64,000 nt of DNA from JBBROS01 sp965260935 (GCA_965260935.1 OZ253374.1:434001-498000); one strand, 5' to 3'; positions 26,688 through 34,477 are shown, counted from the stretch's first letter. The notes: generated from the letters alone by a model not told the origin. Numbers and translations: made by a program.

Positions 26688-27571
26688 ATCGGTTTTGACT
26701 GGCGTGGCTTATAGGGCCCGCGTGCCTTCGGAGCTTCGGCCTGAGCGTCGATCAGCGCAACAACGTCCTGCATGCTCCAAAGGCTAACAGAAAGGCCAGC
26801 AGCCATCGCGGGCGCAACCCGCAACGTTTTATGCTGGCGAACGAAGTTGTACCAAGTCGTGTAAAGCGCGACCATGTGCGCGTGGTTCTCGGCCTTTTTG
26901 CTGAATGCGTTGGTCAGCCGCGTGAACCGGCGCATAGACATCCGCATGGTGAGGTTCTGGCGCTCGGCATAGGACGTGCTGACGTGCTTCGCATCAGGCC
27001 GTCCTTCGATGCGTGTCTTAATCGCCCCCGTGCATTCCGCCGGGCTGTAGCGGCCTACTGGACCCGGTGCATCGCCGTAGAGCTTCACCAGCATGGCGTA
27101 GTCCACATCGGCACCGAACGCCCCTTCAACAGCTTCCAGGTAAGCCTTGAGGCCATCCGTGGTAAGCTGGACACGGTTCGCCAGACGGTTGCCCACGTCC
27201 TGCATGAACTCGTGCGCGTAACCGGCATCACGTCCGCCGATCAAGTAAGACACGATCAGCTTGGTATCGGCATCCAGCGCCGTCCAAGTCCACACGTCGC
27301 CAGCCTCTTCCGGGGCTGCCTTCGCGGTCGCGACGTTCTTCTGCTTGGCGTAGCAGAATGACCAGATTTCATCGGCCTGAATGCGCTTGCTGCGGACGTT
27401 ACGCACCGTCTCGTCGTGGTGCTTGGCGCACGCCTTGCCCGCCTCCACCAGCAGTCCAGACACCGTGTTGATCGACACGTCCACTATCCGAGAGATCGAC
27501 CGCATGGACGACCCCTCGCAGAGCATGGAGAGGATTTGAACGCGCTTGGCGACAGGCAGCTTGTTGCTCAT
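26684..27571 (-). CDS. IS1-family transposase
   Basis: A 295-residue single-frame transposase. The N-terminal about 60 residues form a helix-turn-helix (MRSISRIVDVSINTVSGLLVEAG). The DDE catalytic residues are visible: Asp67 in RIQADEIWSF, Asp139 in LTTDGLKAYL and Glu203 in YAERQNLTMRMSMRRFTRLT, followed by AFSKK. The last block is the hallmark of IS1 InsB (ERxNLTxRxxxxRxxRxTxxFS). No frameshift is needed, unlike classic IS1. An AAAGG motif precedes the ATG. The promoter lies in the AAGCAT-repeat region shared with the divergent P63C gene. Confidence 0.9.
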   Translation of the reverse strand: MSNKLPVAKRVQILSMLCEGSSMRSISRIVDVSINTVSGLLVEAGKACAKHHDETVRNVRSKRIQADEIWSFCYAKQKNVATAKAAPEEAGDVWTWTALDADTKLIVSYLIGGRDAGYAHEFMQDVGNRLANRVQLTTDGLKAYLEAVEGAFGADVDYAMLVKLYGDAPGPVGRYSPAECTGAIKTRIEGRPDAKHVSTSYAERQNLTMRMSMRRFTRLTNAFSKKAENHAHMVALYTTWYNFVRQHKTLRVAPAMAAGLSVSLWSMQDVVALIDAQAEAPKARGPYKPRQSKPI

Positions 27572-27604
27572 GAGCCTTTATAATGAACTTTTATGCATAC
27601 GGTC

Positions 27605-27686
27605 AAGCATTTTAAGCATCTCGCACCTGATGCTTGTATCATGCTTGAGACATACTACATTGCAAGCATTAATCCAAAGGATGCTT
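27605..27686. promoter_or_regulatory. Cluster of six AAGCAT/ATGCTT hexamers in a divergent promoter region
   Basis: AAGCAT is at 27605-27610, 27614-27619 and 27664-27669. Its complement ATGCTT is at 27630-27635, 27641-27646 and 27681-27686. All six lie between the transposase start (27571) and the P63C start (27689). The last copy lies between the AAAGG ribosome binding motif and the ATG of the P63C gene. The pattern is that of a multi-site operator, perhaps for a regulator of the element itself. A further inverted pair lies at 29171-29188. Confidence 0.65.
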
Positions 27687-27688
27687 GT

Positions 27689-28768
27689 ATGCCAGGTGAC
27701 CAAGGGCCCAGTGGGCGGACCAGAAGCGGCAAAGCCCGTGCGGCACAATTAAGCCCTGAGAGGCGATCCGAAATTGCTAAGGCCGCAGCAGATAGGCGGT
27801 GGGGGGAGAAGCGAGCGGCAGTAGCGGCGTCGGACTTACCGAGGGTCTTGGAAGGCTACGCGAATACCCTCAGCCTTGTGGGCACCAAGCTCCCGTGCGC
27901 CGTTATCAATGGGCCCGGAGGCATTCAGAGGGTTTTGAGCGAGCATGGTATAACTCAGGCGATTTTGGGTAGTCGTAGCGGGGCATCAAAACGGTTGAAA
28001 AGGGCCGCTGACGAGGATGGGGCCCTTTTACCCCTCTTCGCGGCGCCCAGTCAGCTAAGTCCTTTTATCACCAAGGACTTACGCGATGGGCCCCTTCAGC
28101 CTATCGACTATCTTGATGGTGACCGCGTGGTGCGGGGCTATGACGCTTCTATTCTCGTCGCAGTTTGTGACGTGTGGCTAAAAGCGCGCGCGGCTGGGGC
28201 TCTGCAAAAACAACAACTTGCCAAGGCGCAGCAAGCCGAAGTTCTAACCCGCACTCTGGCAAAGACAGGCATTGTTGCCCTAATCGATGAGGCAACAGGC
28301 TACGAAAAGGTTCGCCCTCAAAATGCCCTTGCGGCGTACCTTGAGCTTGTAGTGCGCAAGGAACTTGCTGCTTGGGTGAAACGGTTTCCCGACGAGTTCT
28401 ACGAGAACATTTACAAGCTTAAAGGCTGGGTTTGGCCTGGGATGAGCAAAAATCGCTATAGTGTTGTCGCGCATTACACTAATGATCTGATCTGGAGCCG
28501 GCTGGGCCCTGGGATTCTTGATGAGCTCAAGGAAAAATCTCCTAAGAACGGTAGGGGGCAGCGTTCTATAAGGCTTCATCGCTGGCTAACAGAAGACATA
28601 GGTCATCCCATGCTCTCTCAACACATGCACTCAATCGTTATGTTCCAGCGATTTGCGATCGCGAATGGTCATTCGTGGAATAGATTCATGCTTAGTGTTG
28701 ATCAGGTGCTTCCGAAGCGCGGAAACACTTTAGAACTTCCTTTTTCTACTCCTTCCTCCATCTCTTAG
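27689..28768 (+). CDS. P63C-domain protein with an N-terminal AxxLSPERRxEIA motif (passenger)
   Basis: A 359-residue protein. Residues 16-39 (ARAAQLSPERRSEIAKAAADRRW) match a basic helical motif also present in the small protein at 28746-28982. The C-terminal half contains the P63C pattern: ALIDEATGYEKVRPQNAL, then FPDEFYENIYKLKGW and a later HRWLTEDIGHPMLSQHMHS. P63C domains occur in phage and mobile-element proteins of unknown function. The ATG at 27689 is chosen because AAAGG lies eight nt upstream; an earlier in-frame ATG at 27593 would run through the repeat cluster. It overlaps the next, convergent gene by 23 nt. Confidence 0.8.
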   Translation: MPGDQGPSGRTRSGKARAAQLSPERRSEIAKAAADRRWGEKRAAVAASDLPRVLEGYANTLSLVGTKLPCAVINGPGGIQRVLSEHGITQAILGSRSGASKRLKRAADEDGALLPLFAAPSQLSPFITKDLRDGPLQPIDYLDGDRVVRGYDASILVAVCDVWLKARAAGALQKQQLAKAQQAEVLTRTLAKTGIVALIDEATGYEKVRPQNALAAYLELVVRKELAAWVKRFPDEFYENIYKLKGWVWPGMSKNRYSVVAHYTNDLIWSRLGPGILDELKEKSPKNGRGQRSIRLHRWLTEDIGHPMLSQHMHSIVMFQRFAIANGHSWNRFMLSVDQVLPKRGNTLELPFSTPSSIS

Positions 28769-28982
28769 CCGCCGCCTTCCGCGCAATCTCCGCCCGCCGC
28801 TCCGGCGTCATAGCCGCAGCGCGAGCGGCCCCGCCACGCTTGCCCATGCTCACCGCCGCCGCATCCTTACCGCCATCCGGCGGGGGCGCGTCCTCTTCCT
28901 CGCCAGTCGCAATCCGCATCACCTTCACCGCCGCGCCGATCACGTCGGCGGGGCGGTGTTCGCCTTTGGGACCACGGGGCAC
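28746..28982 (-). CDS. Small basic protein with an AxxMTPERRxEIARKAAxxRW motif (passenger)
   Basis: A 78-residue protein starting with GTG. The last third (MGKRGGAARAAAMTPERRAE, then IARKAAAKRW) is a Lys/Arg/Ala-rich helix of the kind seen in many small alphaproteobacterial and phage proteins. The same motif begins the P63C protein of this element, which suggests a shared nucleic-acid or protein partner. It follows the 58-residue gene with a one-base overlap (TAGTG), so the two are probably translated together. Confidence 0.65.
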   Translation of the reverse strand: MPRGPKGEHRPADVIGAAVKVMRIATGEEEDAPPPDGGKDAAAVSMGKRGGAARAAAMTPERRAEIARKAAAKRWRKE

Positions 28983-29158
28983 TAGCTCGCCCGCTCCATC
29001 GCAGCCCGAATGGCCCGTTCTTGCTTGTCATACTCAGTGCTATCGAAAGCTATTCCCGTCACGCCAGCTTTGATCGCCTCGGCTACAAAGTTTTCTGCGT
29101 TCGCTCGCATTTCGGAAAGCCGAGTGAGTAACGCCACGTAAAATTCCCTTCTCGCCAT
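28982..29158 (-). CDS. Small helical protein (passenger)
   Basis: A 58-residue protein (MARREFYVALLTRLSEMRAN, then KAGVTGIAFDSTEYDKQERA). No family is recognised. GGAGG lies seven nt before the ATG at 29158, which is why this start is preferred over an in-frame ATG at 29188. Upstream, the inverted pair ATGCTT/AAGCAT (29171-29188) repeats the hexamer of the central promoter region, so both units may share a regulator. Confidence 0.6.
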   Translation of the reverse strand: MARREFYVALLTRLSEMRANAENFVAEAIKAGVTGIAFDSTEYDKQERAIRAAMERAS

Positions 29159-29170
29159 CTCGCAGCCTCC

Positions 29171-29188
29171 ATGCTTTCCGCTAAGCAT
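29171..29188. promoter_or_regulatory. Inverted ATGCTT/AAGCAT pair upstream of the 58-residue gene
   Basis: ATGCTT-TCCGCT-AAGCAT, the same hexamer as in the cluster at 27605-27686, placed just upstream of the ribosome binding site of the rightmost passenger gene. Confidence 0.5.
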
Positions 29189-29234
29189 ATAGGAGGCGCG
29201 GGTCGGATGCGAGATGGACGGTTATGGGCCGCCA

Positions 29235-29255
29235 ATTTCAAACTGAGACACTACC
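29235..29255 (-). repeat. Right terminal inverted repeat
   Basis: Perfect 21-bp inverted copy of 25821-25841. The outer side is followed by CACCCGGC (29256-29263), the second copy of the target duplication. Confidence 0.95.
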
Positions 29256-29263
29256 CACCCGGC
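29256..29263. repeat. Right 8-bp target site duplication
   Basis: CACCCGGC, identical to 25813-25820 at the other end of the element. Confidence 0.9.
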
Positions 29264-29319
29264 AGCATCAGGTCGTTAGAAGCGACTAAATGCTATCAAG
29301 CGCATTCGGTTGACGTCCA

Positions 29320-29940
29320 TCACCGGCTGGGTTGCTGGGCAGATCCGGCGCCTGACCGAGAGTGGGAAAAGCAGCCGAGCTTGTAGCAGCCGAACAGGGC
29401 GACGGCACCTGCGCCGATAGCAAGCTTGGTGCCGGTCGACATGCCGGATGAGTGCGCGGAATTTCCGTCTTGCTGCGGTTGCGTATGCGCCCCGTCCTTG
29501 CCGGCGAGCATCACATTGACCCGCTGAGCCTGTTCCGGCCCGCCGCCCGCTGGCATATAGTCGATCATCAGGTTTTGCCCTGGCGGTTTTGAACCAACGA
29601 ACGCGGCAAACGCCGCAACGCTCGGGAATACCCGTCCATCGACGGCAATGATCTGGTCGCCCTGGTTCAGCCCGGCCTGCGCTCCGGGTGAGTTGCTCCG
29701 CACCGATTTTACCCGCAGCAGTTCGAATGTCATGCCGCTGTCGGTGATCCGTTGCCCGGCGCCGACATCAAGACCAAGAACACCACCGCCCTTCGGCAAT
29801 TGCTCCGCCTGTTGCGCCGGAAGCAACTGGTAGCCCATCTGGTTTTCCGCCCAGGCCGGTCCCGGCAGGCACTGCACACCGAGCAGCGCCGCGCCGATCA
29901 GCAACCCGATTGTCCGATTGGCTGCCTTCACCCTTGTCAT
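29320..29940 (-). CDS. Exported PDZ-domain protein
   Basis: A 206-residue protein with a signal peptide (about residues 1-31, ending PGPAWA). One PDZ domain is visible (about 50-135: VLGLDVGAG, RVKSVRSNSPGAQAGLNQGDQIIAVDGR). Near the C-terminus there is a short hydrophobic glycine/alanine stretch (TKLAIGAGAVALFGCYKLGCF). There is no protease domain, so it may bind peptides or anchor a partner in the envelope. It follows a YidB-like gene on the same strand with a 23-bp gap. These genes are not in the IS element but lie in the same extra DNA between the two desulfurase genes. Confidence 0.75.
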   Translation of the reverse strand: MTRVKAANRTIGLLIGAALLGVQCLPGPAWAENQMGYQLLPAQQAEQLPKGGGVLGLDVGAGQRITDSGMTFELLRVKSVRSNSPGAQAGLNQGDQIIAVDGRVFPSVAAFAAFVGSKPPGQNLMIDYMPAGGGPEQAQRVNVMLAGKDGAHTQPQQDGNSAHSSGMSTGTKLAIGAGAVALFGCYKLGCFSHSRSGAGSAQQPSR

Positions 29941-29963
29941 TGCCCAGCCACCGACGTCACCCG

Positions 29964-30377
29964 TTAGACCGAAGCCGTGCCCTCGTTCTCAACCTGCCCG
30001 TTCGGCGTCATGCCATTGACAGCGTTCGGCAGGTGCTGGCTCAACTGGGACAGGAAATCGTTTTTCTGCATCCCAGCCTGGTTTGCCATCCCCTCGACCT
30101 GGCTGTCGCCGAACACGCCCTGCAACTGCTGCGGCGACACCGGCTGGTTGGGACCGTTGCCGACCCATGATTGGGCAATGTTGCCAAGGCCCGACCGCTC
30201 GAACTGCGACAGCAATCCTCCCAAGCCGCCGTAGCCCTGTCCGCCCACGGCGGCCTGCCCGGCTGGTCCGCCAGCCTGTCCGCTACCCAGTAGGCCGGAT
30301 AAGACGCCGCCCAGCGGCGATGACGTGCCTCCGCTGCCGCCCAGCAAACCACCGAGAACCGAATCGAGTATGCCCAT
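29964..30377 (-). CDS. YidB-like DUF937 protein
   Basis: A 137-residue glycine-rich protein (MGILDSVLGGLLGG onward) ending in the compact YidB/DUF937 domain: LGGLLSQFERSGLGNIAQSW, then NQPVSPQQLQGVFGDSQVEG and LSQLSQHLPNAVNGMTPNG. The function of the family is unknown. The ATG at 30377 is chosen as the family start. The gap of 237 bp to the divergent RTX-like gene contains an AT-rich promoter region. Confidence 0.85.
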   Translation of the reverse strand: MGILDSVLGGLLGGSGGTSSPLGGVLSGLLGSGQAGGPAGQAAVGGQGYGGLGGLLSQFERSGLGNIAQSWVGNGPNQPVSPQQLQGVFGDSQVEGMANQAGMQKNDFLSQLSQHLPNAVNGMTPNGQVENEGTASV

Positions 30378-30487
30378 GATGTTTTGTCCCGCTGATATGA
30401 TGACGGTATGACGGTCGCGCGGCCCACAAGTTCCATGACGCTTGTCAAGGCGAGATCGCAGCCGCTTGCTCACCGGTTCGTGATTGA

Positions 30488-30515
30488 TTGGCAACAGCCG
30501 CTAATTTCCGATAAT
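30488..30515 (+). promoter_or_regulatory. Candidate sigma-70-type promoter for the RTX-like gene
   Basis: TTGGCA (30488-30493) and GATAAT (30510-30515) are separated by 16 bp, each differing from the sigma-70 consensus by one base, in a locally AT-rich stretch. The gene starts about 100 bp downstream. Confidence 0.4.
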
Positions 30516-30614
30516 TCCTGATATACAGTAGCATAACAAAATATTAGCGTTCGTTCTTAACTCTCAAAGTCGCGCTCCCGCCGCTTTGCCGAACAAAGGA
30601 ACCGTTCTTCCGCC

Positions 30615-31709
30615 ATGGCGACAACCGTCACGCACGATCTCAACCATGACAAACTCAGTGTGGAAAGCGGGGCGTCCGCCATCGCCTTTCAATACATCCA
30701 CGTCGACAACCCGTTCCAAACGACCTGGGACACCATCGGCGGCGGCGGCACGGGCACGCTGACGATCACCCTGCATGCCTCCTCCGGCCCGGTCGGCACG
30801 ATCAGCGATGCCGGCTACAAGTTCGGCGCCCCGGACAGCGGCTTCGACCCCGAGACCGGCACCTACACATTTACTGAGAAAACGCTCGGCGGCCCGCAAA
30901 CATCCGGCGCGCAAGCCTTTCCCGACCAAGTCCTCGACCGCCTGGTTTACCACGCGCCGACCCTGCCCGCGGACGGAAGCCAGGACATCCAGGTTTCCGT
31001 CACGTTCAACGGCCAGGAACTGACAGGCCCCGGCTATCCGACGCCGACGATGATCGTGCCGGTTTCCGCCACGGACCCGAACGCCCTTGAGATCCACGTC
31101 AACGCTCCCGTGCCCGCGCCGCCGCCGCCGCCCAGCTTCCTGATTTCCGACGGCGCCACGATGCAGTCCAGCACGTCAAACGGCAGCGTCTACACCGGCC
31201 CCGTGGCCGGGCTGCAGCGTCAGCTGGTCATGATCACCCCTGACAACCTCGCCATCGCCGCCGCGGCTCCCAACGCATTCATCGTCACCGGCAGCGGCAA
31301 CGATGCCATCGACGTCAGCGCCAGCAACGGCAACAACGTCCTCGATGGCGGCGCCGGGTCCAACTTCCTCGTCGGCGGCACCGGCAACGATACGTTCTTC
31401 CTCGACAGCCGCGGCGCCGCCTCCGCCATTTGGAGCACCGTGTCCAACTTCCATGCCGGGGACGCGGCGACCCTGTGGGGCATCACGCCCCAGAACACCT
31501 CGCTGCAATGGCTGGACGGACTCGGCGCTCCCGGCCATACCGGCCTCACGCTGGCCGTCACCGCCGCAGGCAACCCGAACGCCAACCTGACCCTGGCCGG
31601 CTACACCACCGCCGACCTTTCCAACGGACGCCTCAGCCTGGCCTATGGCGTCACCGATCCCACCCCCGGTCTGCCCGGCAGCCAGTACCTCTATATTCAC
31701 GCCAACTAA
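30615..31709 (+). CDS. Secreted RTX-like (hemolysin-type calcium-binding) protein
   Basis: A 364-residue protein without a classical signal peptide. The N-terminal about 165 residues are beta-rich, a Pro-rich linker (VPAPPPPP) follows, and then comes a degenerate calcium-binding nonapeptide segment (about residues 225-260, including GGAGSNFLVGGTGNDTF). The C-terminus is short and hydrophobic, ending YLYIHAN. RTX proteins are normally exported by a type I (ABC/HlyD/TolC) system using a C-terminal signal. No such exporter is in this window. Only about two to three repeats are present, so this is a minimal RTX block. Confidence 0.75.
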   Translation: MATTVTHDLNHDKLSVESGASAIAFQYIHVDNPFQTTWDTIGGGGTGTLTITLHASSGPVGTISDAGYKFGAPDSGFDPETGTYTFTEKTLGGPQTSGAQAFPDQVLDRLVYHAPTLPADGSQDIQVSVTFNGQELTGPGYPTPTMIVPVSATDPNALEIHVNAPVPAPPPPPSFLISDGATMQSSTSNGSVYTGPVAGLQRQLVMITPDNLAIAAAAPNAFIVTGSGNDAIDVSASNGNNVLDGGAGSNFLVGGTGNDTFFLDSRGAASAIWSTVSNFHAGDAATLWGITPQNTSLQWLDGLGAPGHTGLTLAVTAAGNPNANLTLAGYTTADLSNGRLSLAYGVTDPTPGLPGSQYLYIHAN

Positions 31710-31759
31710 CCCGGCCGCGGCGGCTGGAAGCACGTCCGTCCAGCCGCCATATCCCGGCC

Positions 31760-32920
31760 ATGCATCCCGGTCGCCCGATCTACCTCGACAACCAAGCCAC
31801 CACTCCTTGCGACCCCCGTGTCGTCGAGGCCATGCTTCCGTGGTTCACCGAGCGCTTCGGCAACCCGCACAGCGCCGAGCACCGGATGGGCACCGATGCC
31901 GAGCAGGCCGTCGAGCGTGCCCGCGCGCAGGTGGCCGGCCTGATCGGCGCCGACCCGCGAGAGATCGTCTTCACCTCCGGCGCGACCGAGGCCAACAACA
32001 TCGCCATCAAGGGCGCGGCCCGCCATGCCGTGCGGATGGGCGGCGAGCGCCGCCAGGTCATCACGCTGGCCACCGAGCACAAGTGTGTCATCGAAACGGT
32101 GCGCGACCTCGCGGCCGAAGGGTTCGATCCCGTTGTCCTTCCCGTCCGCCCCGACGGCTTGCTGGACTTGCAGGCGCTGGAGGATGCGCTGCGAACCCCC
32201 ACGCTGCTCGTCAGCGTCATGGCCGTCAACAATGAGACCGGCGTTATCCAGGACCTCGGGGCCGTCTCGGCCCTCGCCCACGCTGCCGGCGCCCTGCTCC
32301 ATACTGACGCCGCCCAAGCCGCCGGCAAGGTTCCGCTGGATGTCAGCGACCCTCGCCTCGACCTCGCAAGCCTCAGCGCGCACAAGCTTTACGGTCCCAA
32401 GGGCGTGGGCGCCCTCTACGTCCGCCGCCGCCCGCGCGTCCGCCTCGCGCCCTTGTTCTCCGGCGGCGGCCAGGAGAGCGGGTTTCGCAGCGGCACGCTT
32501 CCCACGCCGCTCATCGTCGGCTTCGGCGAGGCCTGCCGCCTGGCACAGGACGAGATGGCCGAGGAAGCGGCCCGCCTCGCGACTCTGCGCGACCGCCTGC
32601 TGGCCAGCCTTCGCCGCCGCCTTCCCGGCATCCAGGTCAACGGCGATTGGGACCATCGCATTTCCGGCAACCTGAACCTGACGTTTCCCGCCGAGGCGCT
32701 AGCCATGATGCGCGCCATGCCGGAACTCTGCATCTCCACCGGCTCGGCTTGCAGCTCGGCCGCCATCGAGCCCAGCTACGTGCTTCGCGCCATGGGCCTG
32801 AGCCCCGACGACGCCGCCCGCACCTTGCGTATCGGCCTCGGACGCTTTACCTCCGCCGCCGACGTGGACTTCGCAGCGGAGCGGCTCGCGGACGCCGCCC
32901 TGGAACCGATCGAGGCCTGA
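31760..32920 (+). CDS. iscS: Cysteine desulfurase IscS-type, second paralogue
   Basis: A 386-residue PLP enzyme supplying sulfur for Fe-S clusters and tRNA thiolation. Blocks: YLDNQATTPCDPRVVEAM, NPHSAEHRMGTDAE, TSGATEANNIAIKG, the PLP Lys in LSAHKLYGPKGVGALY and the mobile Cys loop SACSSAAIEPSYVLRAMG. It is closer to classic IscS than the 24662 copy. One base separates its stop from the ferredoxin start, and mnmA follows, so sulfur can be passed to MnmA. The ATG at 31760 fits the family N-terminus (MHPGRPIYLDNQATT). Confidence 0.92.
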   Translation: MHPGRPIYLDNQATTPCDPRVVEAMLPWFTERFGNPHSAEHRMGTDAEQAVERARAQVAGLIGADPREIVFTSGATEANNIAIKGAARHAVRMGGERRQVITLATEHKCVIETVRDLAAEGFDPVVLPVRPDGLLDLQALEDALRTPTLLVSVMAVNNETGVIQDLGAVSALAHAAGALLHTDAAQAAGKVPLDVSDPRLDLASLSAHKLYGPKGVGALYVRRRPRVRLAPLFSGGGQESGFRSGTLPTPLIVGFGEACRLAQDEMAEEAARLATLRDRLLASLRRRLPGIQVNGDWDHRISGNLNLTFPAEALAMMRAMPELCISTGSACSSAAIEPSYVLRAMGLSPDDAARTLRIGLGRFTSAADVDFAAERLADAALEPIEA

Positions 32921-32921
32921 A

Positions 32922-33251
32922 ATGCCCAAGATGACCTTTATTGAGCGAAACGGGAACCCGAAGGAGGTTGAGGCTCCGATGGGTCTGAGCGTGCTCGAGA
33001 TCGCCCACAAGCACGGTGTCGATATCGAAGGCGCCTGCGAAGGCTCGCTCGCCTGCTCCACCTGCCACGTCATCGTCGACCCGGCTTGGTTCAACAAGCT
33101 GGAGACGCCGACTGAGGACGAGGAGGACATGCTGGACCTCGCTTTCGGCCTGGAGAAAACGAGCCGCCTCGGCTGCCAGATCGTGATGACCAACGCGCTC
33201 GACGGCCTGGTGGTGAAGCTCCCCGCCGGCACCCGCAACGCCCAGGGCTGA
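32922..33251 (+). CDS. fdx: [2Fe-2S] ferredoxin of the Isc/adrenodoxin type
   Basis: A 109-residue electron carrier that supports Fe-S assembly. The cluster ligands are in CEGSLACSTCHVIV (the three Cys near residues 38, 44 and 47) plus the distal Cys in SRLGCQIVM (near 85). The acidic helix ETPTEDEEDMLDLAFGL is the usual partner-binding region. It is directly coupled to the iscS-type gene and lies 12 bp before mnmA. Confidence 0.94.
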   Translation: MPKMTFIERNGNPKEVEAPMGLSVLEIAHKHGVDIEGACEGSLACSTCHVIVDPAWFNKLETPTEDEEDMLDLAFGLEKTSRLGCQIVMTNALDGLVVKLPAGTRNAQG

Positions 33252-33263
33252 CGAGGAACCGAC

Positions 33264-34322
33264 ATGCGGATCGTCGCCGCGATGTCCGGCGGCGTCGATA
33301 GCAGCGTGGTCGCCGGCCTGCTCCGCGAGGCGGGCCACGAGGTCATCGGCGTCACGTTGCAGCTTTACGATACGGGCGCCGCTTCGGGGCGCAAAGGCGC
33401 TTGCTGCGCCGGGCAGGACATCCATGACGCACGGGACGTGGCCGACCGCCTCGGCATCCCGCATTACGTCATCGACCGCGAAGCCCGGTTCCGCTCCGCC
33501 GTGATCCAGCAGTTCGCCGACAGCTACGCGTCCGGTGAAACGCCCGTCCCCTGCGTCCGCTGCAACATGAGCGTGAAATTCACCGACCTTCTAAGCCTCG
33601 CCCGGGATCTCGGCGCCGAGGGGCTGGCCACCGGCCATTACGTTCGCCGCATCGACACCGCCGCAGGCCCCGAACTGCATTGCGCCGTGGACCCGGCCCG
33701 CGACCAAAGCTGGTTCCTGTTCGCCACCACCTGCGACCAGCTCGGCTACGCCCGGTTTCCCTTGGGCGACATGCCCAGCAAAGCCGCGGTCCGCGCCGAG
33801 GCCGCCCGCCTCGGCTTGCAGGTGGCCAACAAACCCGACAGCCAGGATCTCTGCTTCGTGCCGAGCGGCAGCTATGCCGGGCTGGTCGCCAAGCTCCGTC
33901 CCGATGCCGCCGAACCTGGCGAGATCGTTACGGCCGATGGCCGTGTGCTCGGCCGGCACGCCGGGGTCGGCAGCTACACGGTGGGGCAGGGCAAGGGGCT
34001 TGGTCCGGCCAGCTTTGACCAAGGCGCCCGGCAAGCCGTCCTATCGGTGGACGCAGGCCGGCGACGCATCACCGTCGGCCCGCGCAGCGCCGGCAGGCGG
34101 CACATCCGGTTGCGCGACATGAATTGGCTGGCCGAGCGGGCCGAACGCCGCTGCGCCGTCAAACTCCGCGCCCGCGAGGCCCCGCATGGCGCAACCGTTC
34201 GGCCCATGGCGGACGGCGCGGACGTTATCCTGGACGACCCGGCTTTCGCGGCTCCGGGCCAGGCTTGCGTGTTCTACGACGGCTCCCGCATCCTAGGGGG
34301 CGGGTTCATTACCGCATCTTGA
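33264..34322 (+). CDS. mnmA: tRNA-specific 2-thiouridylase
   Basis: A 352-residue enzyme that makes 2-thiouridine at tRNA position 34 using sulfur relayed from a desulfurase. Motifs: PP-loop AAMSGGVDSSVVAG, the first catalytic Cys region in TPVPCVRCNMSVKF, ATGHYVRR, QSWFLF, KPDSQDLCFVP with the second Cys, and the ending GQACVFYDGSRILGGGFI. The placement after iscS-fdx fits a direct sulfur relay. A perfect 11-bp hairpin follows at 34423. Confidence 0.96.
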   Translation: MRIVAAMSGGVDSSVVAGLLREAGHEVIGVTLQLYDTGAASGRKGACCAGQDIHDARDVADRLGIPHYVIDREARFRSAVIQQFADSYASGETPVPCVRCNMSVKFTDLLSLARDLGAEGLATGHYVRRIDTAAGPELHCAVDPARDQSWFLFATTCDQLGYARFPLGDMPSKAAVRAEAARLGLQVANKPDSQDLCFVPSGSYAGLVAKLRPDAAEPGEIVTADGRVLGRHAGVGSYTVGQGKGLGPASFDQGARQAVLSVDAGRRRITVGPRSAGRRHIRLRDMNWLAERAERRCAVKLRAREAPHGATVRPMADGADVILDDPAFAAPGQACVFYDGSRILGGGFITAS

Positions 34323-34422
34323 TTGTTTGGGTATCGGTGGAGAGTGGCCGTGCGCCGAGAGCGCAGCGACCTTCTCTCCAGCCGAGCGCCTGAACTTGGC
34401 ACGCGATGGATAAGCCGCGAGT

Positions 34423-34451
34423 GACGCCCTGACTGTTCGGGTCAGGGCGTC
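34423..34451. terminator. Perfect 11-bp hairpin between convergent mnmA and fdsA
   Basis: GACGCCCTGAC-TGTTCGG-GTCAGGGCGTC lies midway between two convergent genes and probably serves both strands. Its CCCTGAC/GTCAGGG core recurs after yejF (47716-47736). Confidence 0.8.
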
Positions 34452-34477
34452 GCCCGCAAATCCGGATCAGGCCCGCT

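Larger units (their letters stand above)
25821..29255. mobile_element. IS1-family transposable element with five passenger genes
   Basis: A 3435-bp element. Its ends are perfect 21-bp inverted repeats (25821-25841 and 29235-29255, beginning GGTAGTGTCTCAGTTTGA) and it is flanked by identical 8-bp direct repeats CACCCGGC. It contains an IS1-type DDE transposase, a DUF4145 protein, a P63C-domain protein and three small proteins. Base composition inside is visibly more AT-rich than the host genes. Intact ends, target duplication and open reading frames suggest a recent insertion. IS1-family elements usually make 8-9 bp duplications, which fits. Ordinary IS1 elements are under 1.5 kb, so this one belongs to the cargo-carrying kind. 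Confidence 0.9.
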
